In this document: piece by piece, positions 16,928 through 25,041 of the stretch
How the letters are laid out: every line of letters begins with the position of its first letter
Numbering within the stretch: the first letter of the stretch is position 1
Source: Acidimicrobiia bacterium
GTDB taxonomy: Bacteria; Actinomycetota; Acidimicrobiia; IMCC26256; PALSA-555
NCBI GenBank assembly: GCA_040881685.1
Contig: JBBECS010000010.1
Location: 1 to 41,262, forward strand
Direction: 5' to 3'
DNA: 41,262 nt
The notes under the pieces: model-generated
The model's input: only the letters and a program-made list of their open reading frames with translations
What the model was told of the DNA's origin: nothing
Databases searched by the model: none
Position numbers and translations under genes: made by a program

Positions 16928-19038
16928 TGGCGCGCGATCTGCTCGATCTCGTTTGGCTCGTACCGCTGTTCCCACTGCTCGGAGCGGCGGTGCTCTTGCT
17001 ATTCGGTCGCCGCATCGGCGAGCCCAAGGCCGGCTGGGTGGGCTCCGGGATGATGGGGCTGGCGTTCCTGTGGTCGGTGGTCACTTTCTTCGCGCTGCAC
17101 GACCTGCCCGCGCACGAGCGGGGCCATGTGACCACCATCTTCGAATGGCTTCCGTCGGGGGGCCTGCACGTCGACATGGGCTTCCTGGTGGACCCGCTCT
17201 CCGTCACGTTCATCCTCTTCGTCACCGGCGTGGGCACGCTCATCCACGTGTTCGCGGTGTGCTACATGCATGGCGACGAGCGGTTCTCGCGCTTCTTCGC
17301 GTACATGAACCTGTTCTGCGCCTCGATGCTGATTCTCGTGCTCGGCTCGAGCTTCCTCGTCACCTTCCTCGGTTGGGAAGGCGTGGGCCTGTGCTCGTAC
17401 CTGCTCATCTCCTTCTGGTTCGAGCGGCGCGGCGCGGCACTCGCAGGCAAGAAGGCGTTCATCACCACGCGCATCGGCGACGTCGGCTTCATGATCGCGA
17501 TGCTCCTGATCTTCCTGAAGGTCGGCAGCCTCGACTACTCGGCGCTCGGCGCGGCGGAAGGTCTGGCCAACGGCACCGCCACCGCGGTTGCGCTGCTCCT
17601 CCTGCTCGGAGCAGTGGGCAAGAGCGCGCAGTTCCCGCTGCATTTCTGGCTGCCCGACGCGATGGAGGGCCCCACACCGGTCTCCGCGCTCATCCACGCC
17701 GCGACCATGGTCACCGCGGGCGTGTTCCTTGTGGCGCGCGCTCATCCGTACTTCGAGGCGAGCGGCGACGCGATGACAGTCGTCGCGTGGGTGGGCGCCG
17801 GGACGGCGTTGCTCGCGGCGACGGTCGCGCTCGTGCAACCCGATATCAAGCGGGTGCTCGCGTACTCCACGATCAGCCAGATCGGCTTCATGTTCCTTGC
17901 GCTCGGCGTGGGCGCGTACGCCGCCGCCATCTTCCACGTGGTCACGCACGCCTTCTTCAAAGCCACGCTCTTCCTCGGTGCCGGCTCCGTGATCCACGGC
18001 AACGGCGACAACCAGGACATGCGCGTGATGGGCGGCTTCCGCAAGTACCTGCCGCTCACCTCGCTGGCGATGGTCATCGCGTGGCTCGCCATCGCGGGCG
18101 TGCCGCCGTTCTCCGGCTTCTGGTCGAAGGACGAGATCCTGTCCAAGGCGTTCTTCGCCGACGAGTACGGCGTCTGGATCTTCGGCGTGGCGGCTGCGCT
18201 GCTCACTGGCTTCTACATGACGCGCCTCGTCTTCCTCGTGTTCTTCGGCAACGAAAGATGGCTCCCAACCGTGTCGGGAGGTAGTGACGACAACGCCGAG
18301 CGAACGCCCGCGGGCGGGGTATCCCCGCCCGCAGAGAGCGAGGCCATGGTTTGGGACCCAGCGGAGCCCACCGTTGCCTTCGGTGAGCCACCGCGGGTCG
18401 TGTCGCACGTCCGCCACGATGCGGAGCGAGGGGCCGTGGCCGGGGTATCCCCGGCCGCAGCGAGCGACACCATGGAGGTGAACGAGGCGCCGCCCGCGAT
18501 GGCGATGCCGGTCCTCGCGCTCGCGGGGCTCGCGGTCGTCGGCGGGCTCATCAACATCCCGCTGAAGGGACTCGAGTTCCTGACCGAGTGGCTGCACCCG
18601 TCGTTCGCCGACGTGCACGAGACCCATACACCGTCGTTCGTCGACGGCTTGGCCCTCGCCGGCGTGTCGGTCGTTGTCGGCCTGGTCGGCATCGGGCTCG
18701 CGGTCGCGCTCTACCGCCACGGCCTCGCCGCGACCGATCGCGACCCTGCCGTCGAGCGCCTCGGCCCACTCGGGCGCGTGTTCGGTCACGCGTACTACTT
18801 CGACGCCGGTGTCAGCCGCCTGGTCGATGGTCCGATGCGCCGGGCGGCCACGTGGCTCAGCGCGACGGCCGACGCGCGCGGCGTCGACGGCGTGGTCAAC
18901 GGCGTCGGCACGCTCGTGCAGCGCGCCGCACTCGGGTTACGTCGGGTCCAGAGCGGGCTGGTGCGCAGCTATGCGCTGTGGATCGTGATCGGCGCCGCCG
19001 GCCTGCTCCTCTTCTTCCTCCTCTACGCGGGTCGCTGA
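16927..19038 (+). CDS. nuoL: NADH-quinone oxidoreductase subunit L (operon 1), with two repeats inserted in frame
   Basis: This 703-residue antiporter-like proton-pumping subunit carries the pump residues: the glutamate of GWEGVGLCSYLLI, the lysine of GAVGKSAQFPLHFWLPDAM, and the DIKRVLAYSTISQIGFM helix. The long amphipathic C-terminal helix region is present. After the VFLVFFGNERWLP segment (residue about 448) comes a loop of roughly 70 residues before the next helix (PPAMAMPVLALAGL). NuoL2 has only about 10 residues at the same place. The extra loop is largely made of palindromic repeat copies C and D, encoding AGGVSPPAESEAM and AGVSPAAASDTME. The frame stays open throughout, so this is an insertion tolerated by the protein, not a pseudogene. 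Confidence 0.95.
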   Translation: MARDLLDLVWLVPLFPLLGAAVLLLFGRRIGEPKAGWVGSGMMGLAFLWSVVTFFALHDLPAHERGHVTTIFEWLPSGGLHVDMGFLVDPLSVTFILFVTGVGTLIHVFAVCYMHGDERFSRFFAYMNLFCASMLILVLGSSFLVTFLGWEGVGLCSYLLISFWFERRGAALAGKKAFITTRIGDVGFMIAMLLIFLKVGSLDYSALGAAEGLANGTATAVALLLLLGAVGKSAQFPLHFWLPDAMEGPTPVSALIHAATMVTAGVFLVARAHPYFEASGDAMTVVAWVGAGTALLAATVALVQPDIKRVLAYSTISQIGFMFLALGVGAYAAAIFHVVTHAFFKATLFLGAGSVIHGNGDNQDMRVMGGFRKYLPLTSLAMVIAWLAIAGVPPFSGFWSKDEILSKAFFADEYGVWIFGVAAALLTGFYMTRLVFLVFFGNERWLPTVSGGSDDNAERTPAGGVSPPAESEAMVWDPAEPTVAFGEPPRVVSHVRHDAERGAVAGVSPAAASDTMEVNEAPPAMAMPVLALAGLAVVGGLINIPLKGLEFLTEWLHPSFADVHETHTPSFVDGLALAGVSVVVGLVGIGLAVALYRHGLAATDRDPAVERLGPLGRVFGHAYYFDAGVSRLVDGPMRRAATWLSATADARGVDGVVNGVGTLVQRAALGLRRVQSGLVRSYALWIVIGAAGLLLFFLLYAGR
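18296..18357 (+). repeat. Palindromic repeat, copy C, inside nuoL1
   Basis: A perfect 10-bp stem GCGGGCGGGG (18310-18319) pairs with CCCCGCCCGC (18323-18332) around TAT. The left flank is GCCGAGCGAACGCCC from about 18295, and the right flank is GCAGAGAGCGAGGCCATGG. The following bases (ATGGTTTGGGACC) resemble the first codons of the gene at 177 (ATGGTCTGGGATG). Confidence 0.85.
18421..18488 (+). repeat. Palindromic repeat, copy D, inside nuoL1
   Basis: Stem 18436-18445 with 18449-18458 (one G-T pair), capped by GGGGTATCCCC. The right flank GCAGCGAGCGACACCATGG is followed by AGGTGAACGAG, which matches the sequence after copy M (ATGGAGATGAACGAG). In the nuoL frame it reads AGVSPAAASDTMEVNE. 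Confidence 0.85.
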
Positions 19039-19039
19039 C

Positions 19040-20599
19040 GTGCCAACCGACTTTCCGATCCTCAGTGCGCTGATCGTCACGCCGATCATCGGCGCGCTCG
19101 TCGTCATCGCGATGCCGGTGCGCCGCCCGGAGTACGTCCGGCTGGCCGGGTTCATCTTCTCGTTCGCGACGCTCGCACTCGCCGGATGGCTGCTCTTCCA
19201 CTACGAGGGCGGCGGGGGCTACCAGTTCGTCGAGCGGGAACAATGGCTCGGCGACCTCGGCGTCCAGTACAAGGTCGGCGTCGACGGCATCAGCCTCTTC
19301 ATGATCGTGCTGAACGCGCTGCTGTTCCCGATCGCGCTGTTCGCGTCAGCATCGATCACGGAGCGGGCCAAATCGTTCTTCGTATGGATGCTGGCCCTCG
19401 AGGCCGCGCTCATGGGCGTGTTCCTCGCGCTCGACCTCATCGCGTTCTTCGTGTTCTTCGAGTTCGTGCTCGTGCCGATGTACTTCCTCATCCTCGGCTG
19501 GGGCCACGGACGGCGGAACTACGCCGCGCTGAAGTTCTTCATCTTCACGATGGCCGGATCGGCGTTCCTGCTGGTCGGCCTGCTCGTGCTCGCGTTCTTG
19601 CACCGCGACGACACCGGCATCCTCACATTCGATCTCGGCACACTCACGGCGTGGGCGCCCGACGGGCTCGATCCGGGCGCGGCCAAGGCGTTGTTCTTCG
19701 CCTTCTTCGCCGCGTTCGCGGTCAAGGTGCCGCTGTTCCCGTTGCACACATGGCTGCCCGACGCGCACACCGAGGCGCCGACTGCGGGCTCGGTCATCCT
19801 GGCCGGCCTGTTGCTGAAGATGGGTGTGTACGGTTTCTTGCGCTTCTCGTTGCCGCTCTTCCCCCAGGCTTCGGTGGACCTGGCGCCGGTGCTCCTCGTG
19901 CTGGCGACGATCGGGATCATCTACGGGGCGATCGTCGCGGCGATGCAGCCCAACGTGAAGCGCATCGTGGCGTACTCGTCGGTCGCGCACATGGGCTTCG
20001 CGGTGCTCGGCGTCTTCGCATTGACCACCCAGGGGCTCGACGGTGGCGTGTTCACGATGATCAGTCACGGTCTCACCACGAGCGCGCTGTTCCTCCTGCT
20101 CGGCATGCTGTACGACCGCCGCCACACCTATGAGGTGGACGCCTACCGCGGGTTGTGGAAGGTCATGCCGGTGCTGGGTGGGCTCTTCTGCGCGGCCGCG
20201 TTCGCGTCGATCGGCTTGCCCGGATTCTCCGGGTTCATCGGCGAGTTCCTCACGCTCATCGGCACGTTCGTCCTCGAGAAGCCGTACGCGATCGTGGCCG
20301 CGATCGGAGTGGTGCTGGCCGCGGTGTACCTGCTGTGGGTGTTCCAGCGCACGTTCATGGGCCGCCCGACGGGCGAGAACGCCGGGATGAAGGACGTCAG
20401 CTTCCGCGAGCTGGCGTGCGTCGTGCCGCTGCTCGGTCTGTCGCTGTTCCTCGGCATCTACCCCAAGCCGGTGCTGGACATCATCGAACCCGACGTCAAG
20501 GAAGTCATCCAGCAGGTCGAACGCGGAAGCGACTACAAGGCACCCGAGTCTTCCTTCGAAATCACATCCAGTGATGGCACGAGAGAGACGCACAAGTGA
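19040..20599 (+). CDS. nuoM: NADH-quinone oxidoreductase subunit M (operon 1)
   Basis: This 519-residue antiporter-like subunit has about 14 helices. Diagnostic segments are YKVGVDGISLFMIVLNALLF, the pump glutamate in FFVFFEFVLVPMYFLI, the lysine in AFAVKVPLFPLHTWLPDAH with TEAPTAGSVILAGLLLKMG, and NVKRIVAYSSVAHMGF. A GTG start lies one base after the nuoL1 stop, and there is a 4-nt overlap with nuoN1. Confidence 0.96.
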   Translation: MPTDFPILSALIVTPIIGALVVIAMPVRRPEYVRLAGFIFSFATLALAGWLLFHYEGGGGYQFVEREQWLGDLGVQYKVGVDGISLFMIVLNALLFPIALFASASITERAKSFFVWMLALEAALMGVFLALDLIAFFVFFEFVLVPMYFLILGWGHGRRNYAALKFFIFTMAGSAFLLVGLLVLAFLHRDDTGILTFDLGTLTAWAPDGLDPGAAKALFFAFFAAFAVKVPLFPLHTWLPDAHTEAPTAGSVILAGLLLKMGVYGFLRFSLPLFPQASVDLAPVLLVLATIGIIYGAIVAAMQPNVKRIVAYSSVAHMGFAVLGVFALTTQGLDGGVFTMISHGLTTSALFLLLGMLYDRRHTYEVDAYRGLWKVMPVLGGLFCAAAFASIGLPGFSGFIGEFLTLIGTFVLEKPYAIVAAIGVVLAAVYLLWVFQRTFMGRPTGENAGMKDVSFRELACVVPLLGLSLFLGIYPKPVLDIIEPDVKEVIQQVERGSDYKAPESSFEITSSDGTRETHK

Positions 20600-22104
20600 T
20601 CGCGCTCATCGAGGGGAAGATCCTCGGGCCCGACATCGACTATCTCGCCATCGCGCCGGTGCTGGCGCTCGCGGCCGCCGCGCTCGTCGTGATCCTGGCC
20701 AAGGCGATCCTGCGCAAGCGCGGCCCCGTCAACCAGATCTCGCTCGGCGTGTCGATTGTCGGCGTGGTCGCCGCGGGCGTCATCCTCGGCTTCCAGTGGA
20801 ACGACGTGCGTGACCACGGCGCCATCACCACGATCGCCGGGGCCGTACGCGTCGACACGTTCGGTGTCTTCCTCGGCGTGGTGGTGATCGCGGCCGCGGC
20901 CATGGCGTTGTTCCTCGCCGCGTCGTACCTCGACCGGGAGGGTCTGGAAGCGCCCGAGTACTACGCGCTGATGCTGCTCTCGGCCGCGGGCATGCTCACG
21001 ATGACCACGGCGAACGACCTCATCGTGGTGTTCCTCGCGCTCGAGCTGCTCTCGATCCCGCTCTACGTGCTTGCCGCGTTCGACCGGCGGCGGCTGTCGT
21101 CGCAGGAGTCGGGCATCAAGTACTTCGTGCTCGGGGCGTTCTCGTCCGCAGTGTTCCTCTACGGCGTCGCGCTGACCTACGGCGCCACGGGCACAACGTC
21201 GCTCACCGGCATCGCCGACTTCCTCGCGAAAAACACGCTCTTCGAGCAAGGCACGCTGCTCGCGGGCCTCGCGATGTTGCTCGTGGGCGTGGGATTCAAG
21301 GTGGCGGCTGTGCCGTTCCACATGTGGACGCCCGACGTGTACCAGGGCGCGCCCACACCCGTCACCGCGTTCATGGCGTCGGCCACAAAGGCGGCCGGCT
21401 TCGCCGCGCTCCTGCGGGTGCTCGGCGTCGCGTTCCCGCTGTACCGCACCGACTGGCGCCCCGCGATCTGGGTGCTCGCCGCGCTGTCATTGATCGTGGG
21501 GAGCGTCGCCGCGGTGGTGCAGACCGACGTGAAGCGCATCCTCGCCTACTCGTCGATCGCGCACGCGGGCTACATCCTCATCGGGCTCCAGGCCGACAAC
21601 CCGCGCGGTCGTCAGGCCGCGCTGATCTATCTCTTCGTGTACGCCTTCATGACCGTCGGTGCGTTCGCGGTGATCACGGTGGCCACCCGCAAGGGTGACG
21701 ACCATCACTCGCTCGACGACTACCGCGGCCTCGCGTTGCGCCGTCCTGTCGTCGGCGGACTGCTCGCGTTTTTCGTGCTCGCGCAAGCGGGTGTGCCGCT
21801 CACGGGTGGCTTCGTGGTCAAGCTCCAGGTGTTCGCGTCCGCGGTGGACGCCGGCGAGTACGGCCTCGCGGTCATCGGCGTCCTGGCCGCGGTCATTGCC
21901 GCGTTCTTCTACCTGCGCATTGCCGTGACGCTTTTCAACAAGCCCGACGGCGACGAGCCCGCAGAAGCCGCGTCAGAGGAAGACCGTCCCGTCGACGCCT
22001 GGACCGGCACCGTGCTCGCGGTCACCACCGCAGCAGTCCTGTTCGCCGGCATCCTCCCCGGCGCGTGGCTCACGTTCGCCAAAGACGCGACTTTCCTCCT
22101 CTAA
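20596..22104 (+). CDS. nuoN: NADH-quinone oxidoreductase subunit N (operon 1)
   Basis: This 502-residue antiporter-like subunit is the last gene of operon 1. Conserved segments are FLALELLSIPLYVLAAF with the pump glutamate, SGIKYFVLGAFSSAVFLYG, GVGFKVAAVPFHMWTPDVY with QGAPTPVTAFMASATKAAGF, and DVKRILAYSSIAHAGYILIG. GTG start in a 4-nt overlap with nuoM1. An inverted repeat that could end transcription follows the stop by 8 nt. Confidence 0.96.
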   Translation: MIALIEGKILGPDIDYLAIAPVLALAAAALVVILAKAILRKRGPVNQISLGVSIVGVVAAGVILGFQWNDVRDHGAITTIAGAVRVDTFGVFLGVVVIAAAAMALFLAASYLDREGLEAPEYYALMLLSAAGMLTMTTANDLIVVFLALELLSIPLYVLAAFDRRRLSSQESGIKYFVLGAFSSAVFLYGVALTYGATGTTSLTGIADFLAKNTLFEQGTLLAGLAMLLVGVGFKVAAVPFHMWTPDVYQGAPTPVTAFMASATKAAGFAALLRVLGVAFPLYRTDWRPAIWVLAALSLIVGSVAAVVQTDVKRILAYSSIAHAGYILIGLQADNPRGRQAALIYLFVYAFMTVGAFAVITVATRKGDDHHSLDDYRGLALRRPVVGGLLAFFVLAQAGVPLTGGFVVKLQVFASAVDAGEYGLAVIGVLAAVIAAFFYLRIAVTLFNKPDGDEPAEAASEEDRPVDAWTGTVLAVTTAAVLFAGILPGAWLTFAKDATFLL

Positions 22105-22112
22105 AGCCCTCG

Positions 22113-22158
22113 TTTTGGCGTCGCTCACTGTCGAAGAGCGACAGCTATCGACGCCAAA
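22113..22158. terminator. Long interrupted hairpin between convergent genes
   Basis: TTTTGGCGTCG (22113-22123) pairs with CGACGCCAAA (22149-22158), and inside it CTGTCG (22128-22133) pairs with CGACAG (22139-22144) around AAGAG. It lies between the stop of nuoN1 and the stop of the minus-strand patatin gene, where a bidirectional terminator is expected. There is no clear U tract on either strand. Confidence 0.65.
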
Positions 22159-22179
22159 CCGAACGGTTGGTCAAGGGAC

Positions 22180-23067
22180 TCAGCTCGCGCGTCTGCGCCA
22201 GAACCTTCGGAGTCGTTGCAAACCCGGACGGCGTTCGAGATCGTCGAGGGTGGTCGACGCGGCCTCGTACGCGCTGTCGATGACCTCGCGGCCGCCGGAG
22301 AAGTCGAAGAACTCGCGGTCGTCGACCGGCGGTGGGAGCACGATGAGCTCGACCTCCTTCGGGAACCACTGCAGCTCCAGTTCGAGGCGCAGGTCACGCG
22401 AGATGGCGAACGCGCGCACCAGCACGTCGAGCGGCGAGCGGATCGATCGGTTCCCGACCGGGTCCGACACGTCGAGCAGGAAGATGCGGTCGATCGGTCC
22501 GGCGAGGGCGTGGGAGATCGGGACGAGGTTCACCACCGCGCCGTCGACGAGCGTGTGCCCGTTGAGCTTCACGGGCGGAAAGATCCCTGGGAGCGCGGCG
22601 CTCGCGAGCAGCGCAGGCGGGAGCGACCCGCTGACGATGACGATCTCGTCGCCGGTGTCGAGATCGGTGGTCACCACGCGCATCGGGATCTGGAGGTCGG
22701 AGAAGGTCGGTGCGACCTCCGCGCGCTCGATCACGCCTTCGAGGCCGCGGCTCGGGATCAGGTGATCGTCGCGGCGCAGGATGTTCCAGGCCCTGCGCAG
22801 GGCGCCGCCCGGGAAGACCGTGTCGCCGTCGAGGCTGCACCACACCTTGTCGAGGTGGTCGACCTTCTCCATCGTGGGCGAGGTGGCGAGGGCCGCGCCG
22901 TTCAGTGCGCCGGCCGACGTCCCGACGATCACGTCCGGCAGGATGCCGCGCTCCACGAGGGCGCGCAGCATCCCGACCTGGCCGACACCCTGGTTGGCTC
23001 CGCCCGAGAGCACGAACGCGGTGACCGGCTCGCTGCGCGCCCGTCCCGGGCGGAGGATGCTGGTCAC
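22180..23067 (-). CDS. Patatin-like phospholipase family protein
   Basis: This 295-residue Ser/Asp-dyad lipid acyl hydrolase has an oxyanion-hole loop LSGGANQG (about residues 20-27), the nucleophile elbow GTSAG (49-53, Ser51), and the catalytic Asp in HTLVDGAVVNLVPI, the DG(A/G) motif of the family. It probably hydrolyses membrane phospholipids; no signal peptide is evident. The GTG at 23067 is a choice by domain start; the frame stays open up to 23271 but would then translate repeat copy F backwards. It is convergent with operon 1 and divergent from operon 2, so it separates the two complex I operons. Confidence 0.87.
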   Translation of the reverse strand: MTSILRPGRARSEPVTAFVLSGGANQGVGQVGMLRALVERGILPDVIVGTSAGALNGAALATSPTMEKVDHLDKVWCSLDGDTVFPGGALRRAWNILRRDDHLIPSRGLEGVIERAEVAPTFSDLQIPMRVVTTDLDTGDEIVIVSGSLPPALLASAALPGIFPPVKLNGHTLVDGAVVNLVPISHALAGPIDRIFLLDVSDPVGNRSIRSPLDVLVRAFAISRDLRLELELQWFPKEVELIVLPPPVDDREFFDFSGGREVIDSAYEAASTTLDDLERRPGLQRLRRFWRRRAS

Positions 23068-23105
23068 CCTCCGATGGTCGCGCGTGCCGGGACCAATGCG
23101 GCGCC

Positions 23106-23180
23106 GGAGCACAACGGAGGCGCTCGCCAGCGAGCGATCGCCCGCGGGGCGGGTATCCCGACCCGCAGAGAGCGAGCGCG
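23106..23180 (+). repeat. Palindromic repeat, copy F, upstream of nuoA2
   Basis: A 10-bp stem with one mismatch (23144-23153 with 23157-23166) is capped by GGGTATCCC. The left flank GCTCGCCAGCGAGCGATCG and further upstream bases align with copy G at 27852-27890. The right flank is GCAGAGAGCGAGCG. It lies in the divergent region between the patatin gene and operon 2. Confidence 0.82.
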
Positions 23181-23190
23181 TCGACTGGAG

Positions 23191-23219
23191 TTGAGGAAGC
23201 GCGGAGGGCCACATATAGG
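23191..23219 (+). promoter_or_regulatory. Candidate sigma70-type promoter of the second nuo operon
   Basis: TTGAGG at 23191-23196 and TATAGG at 23214-23219 are separated by 17 nt, the optimal spacing. Transcription would start near 23226, about 38 nt before the nuoA2 start codon. It sits immediately after repeat copy F. Confidence 0.5.
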
Positions 23220-23263
23220 CTGCCGCGGGCAAGGCCCCGGAGCGTTCGCAGAGGGCGGAGACC

Positions 23264-23629
23264 TTGGTCACAGAGTTCTATCGGGACTATCTCGCGGTGG
23301 CCGTGCTGATTGGCGCGGCGCTGCTCATGGTCGGCGCGATGCTCGGCGCCGGTCGTCTGTTGCGTCCGGTGCGTCCGCAGCCGGAGAAGTACGTCACCTA
23401 CGAAGCGGGGTCCGACCCCGTCGCCGGATGGGGGCAGTCGAATGCCCGCTACTACATCTACGCGTTGCTCTTCTTGATCTTCGACGTGGAAGCGGTGTTC
23501 ATCTTCCCGTGGGCGGTCGGCCTCGAAGGGCTCGACTGGTTCGGCCTCGTCGAAATGACGGTGTTCATCGTGCTGCTCGCGCTCGGCCTCGTGTACGCCT
23601 GGCGCAAGGGAGTGCTGCGGTGGGCGTGA
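23264..23629 (+). CDS. nuoA: NADH-quinone oxidoreductase subunit A (operon 2)
   Basis: This 121-residue three-helix subunit begins the 11-gene operon. It reads [18 protein letters not shown] then [19 protein letters not shown], close to the layout of cyanobacterial NdhC (YESG-x-DPVG, then NxRYY). The loop cysteine of YECG in NuoA1 is alanine here (YEAG). The acidic FDVE motif of helix 2 is kept. The likely start is TTG 23264 with GGAG three bases before it; no ATG or GTG lies closer to the conserved N-terminus. The stop at 23627 lies in the first copy of a 15-nt direct repeat. Confidence 0.93.
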   Translation: MVTEFYRDYLAVAVLIGAALLMVGAMLGAGRLLRPVRPQPEKYVTYEAGSDPVAGWGQSNARYYIYALLFLIFDVEAVFIFPWAVGLEGLDWFGLVEMTVFIVLLALGLVYAWRKGVLRWA

Positions 23630-23696
23630 CCGAACGACGCGCGGCACACAGCGAACCAGCAGCACGACCCGATGGAGGAGAAGTGCTGCGGTGGGC
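23611..23696 (+). repeat. 15-nt direct repeat flanking a 56-nt insert between nuoA2 and nuoB2
   Basis: AGTGCTGCGGTGGGC occurs at 23611-23625 (last codons of nuoA2) and again at 23682-23696 (start region of nuoB2). After the second copy comes TTAATGG, so deleting 71 nt would give nuoA2 ending GGGCT-TAA with TAATG overlapping nuoB, the same junction as nuoA1-nuoB1. The insert contains CAGCACGACC and ATGGAGGAG, vaguely like the right end of copy E. Confidence 0.8.
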
Positions 23697-24266
23697 TTAA
23701 TGGAGAAGGGCAAGCTGCCGAAGCCGCTCACCTGGCTCCTCAACTACAGCCGTAAGTACTCGCTCTGGATGTTCCAGTGGGGTCTCGCGTGCTGCGCGAT
23801 CGAGATGGGGGCCGCGCTCGCCAGCCCGCGCTACGACATGATGCGGCTCGGCGTCATCCCGTTCCCAGCCAGCCCGCGCCAGGCCGACCTCGTCGTGATC
23901 TCCGGAACCGTCACCGACAAGATGGCGCCGGCCATCAAGCGCCTCTACGAGCAGATGCCCGACCCGAAGTACGTCATCTCGATGGGCGCGTGCGCGAACT
24001 GCGGCGGTCCGTACTGGGACTCGTACTCGGTCACGAAGGGTGTCGACCAGATCATCCCGGTCGACGTGTACGTGCCCGGCTGCCCACCGCGCCCCGAGGC
24101 GTTGCTGCAAGGCATTGTGCTGCTCCAGGAGCGGATCCAGAACGAGGGTCTCGGCAACGACGAGCTCGCGATGCGCTGGCGGGGGCAGCCGAACGGCGAA
24201 GCGATCGGCGGCGGTGCCCTGATGGGTGCCGCGCAGTCGGAGTCCACCGGAGCGAGCGTTGGCTGA
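23691..24266 (+). CDS. nuoB: NADH-quinone oxidoreductase subunit B (operon 2)
   Basis: This 191-residue cluster N2 subunit has ligands Cys34-Cys35 ([10 protein letters not shown]), Cys101 (MGACANCGG) and Cys131 (VPGCPPRPE). It is clearly diverged from NuoB1 but intact. The GTG at 23691 has GGAGGAG about 10 nt upstream; the ATG at 23700 is probably the ancestral start, since it would overlap a nuoA stop if the 71-nt duplication were removed. It has a low-complexity C-terminal tail. It overlaps nuoC2 by 8 nt. Confidence 0.95.
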   Translation: MGLMEKGKLPKPLTWLLNYSRKYSLWMFQWGLACCAIEMGAALASPRYDMMRLGVIPFPASPRQADLVVISGTVTDKMAPAIKRLYEQMPDPKYVISMGACANCGGPYWDSYSVTKGVDQIIPVDVYVPGCPPRPEALLQGIVLLQERIQNEGLGNDELAMRWRGQPNGEAIGGGALMGAAQSESTGASVG

Positions 24267-25041
24267 CGACACTTCGCCCGACGACGCACCCGAGGACGCG
24301 CCCGCGCCGGAGCCCAACCCCGCGAGCGGCCAGCAAGGCGGTCCCCCGGCCGGAGAGAGCGAGCCAATGGAGCAGCACGATGCGCTGCTGGCGCTTCTGA
24401 AAGGCGCGGGGTTCAACGGGAACGCGATCGTCGAGACCGCCGACGCGCACGGCGGGCTCGTGGTCCGAGTGGCCAACGCTCAGTGGAAGCGCGCGGCCGA
24501 AGTTGCCAAAGAGCACCTCGCGTGCGACTACCTGTCCTTCATCTCGGGCATCGACTGGCAGCCCGCGCCGCGCGAAGGGGACGAGGCCGGCGGTGACTCG
24601 TCGGCGCCGGTGCAACCCACCGAGATGACGTTCGGTGCCGCCGGGTCCGCGGGTCGCTTCCAGGTGTTCGCGCACGTGCAGTCCACCACCAAGCATTGGG
24701 GCGTCACCTTCAAGACCGACGTCGACGACGCCGACCCGCGGGTCGAGTCGTGGGTGCCGGTGTACGCAGGCGCCGACTGGCACGAGCGCGAGTGCTGGGA
24801 GATGTACGGCTTCACCTTCGACGGCCACCCCAGCCTGCGCCACCTCTACCTACCGTTCGAGTTCGAGGGACACCCGCTGCGCAAGGACTACTCGTTGCTG
24901 GCGCGGTTCGTGAAGCCGTGGCCCGGCCTCGTAGATGTCGAGCCGATGCCCGGTGAGCCGGCGGGGAGCGAGAGTCCCGAAGGGTCGGCCGGGGTAACCC
25001 CGGCCGAATCGAGCGAGCCGTTGGAGACGGGTGAAGCGTGA
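24259..25041 (+). CDS. nuoC: NADH-quinone oxidoreductase subunit C (operon 2), repeats at both ends
   Basis: This 260-residue 30-kDa-type subunit has the conserved [23 protein letters not shown] block and [10 protein letters not shown]. The TTG at 24259 with GGAG 6 nt upstream gives an acidic, proline-rich N-terminus followed by [12 protein letters not shown] from the degraded repeat copy I. The conserved domain starts at the ATG 24367 inside that copy. The C-terminus reads [16 protein letters not shown] from repeat copy H. It overlaps nuoD2 by 4 nt. Either start codon is possible. Confidence 0.9.
   Translation: MADDTSPDDAPEDAPAPEPNPASGQQGGPPAGESEPMEQHDALLALLKGAGFNGNAIVETADAHGGLVVRVANAQWKRAAEVAKEHLACDYLSFISGIDWQPAPREGDEAGGDSSAPVQPTEMTFGAAGSAGRFQVFAHVQSTTKHWGVTFKTDVDDADPRVESWVPVYAGADWHERECWEMYGFTFDGHPSLRHLYLPFEFEGHPLRKDYSLLARFVKPWPGLVDVEPMPGEPAGSESPEGSAGVTPAESSEPLETGEA
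24321..24372 (+). repeat. Degraded palindromic repeat, copy I, in nuoC2
   Basis: The right end GGAGAGAGCGAGCCAATGGAG is typical, and the left end keeps GCGAGCGGCCAGC. The hairpin has decayed to a partial GGCCGG-type stem and the GGTATCC cap is lost. The ATG at 24367 is in frame with nuoC2. Confidence 0.6.
24976..25024 (+). repeat. Palindromic repeat, copy H, at the 3' end of nuoC2
   Basis: A perfect 10-bp stem TCGGCCGGGG (24985-24994) pairs with CCCCGGCCGA (24998-25007) around TAA. The right flank ATCGAGCGAGCCGTTGGAG has TTG in place of the usual ATG. It is coding in nuoC2 and lies 14 nt before the nuoD2 start. Confidence 0.82.

Noticed and set aside
16927-19038. nuoL1 as a disrupted pseudogene because of the repeat insertions
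   Set aside because: The frame is open from end to end, all pump residues are present, and the C-terminal helix is intact.
23068-23271. Longer N-terminus for the patatin protein
   Set aside because: It would be the reverse translation of repeat copy F and the nuoA2 promoter region, with no signal-peptide character.
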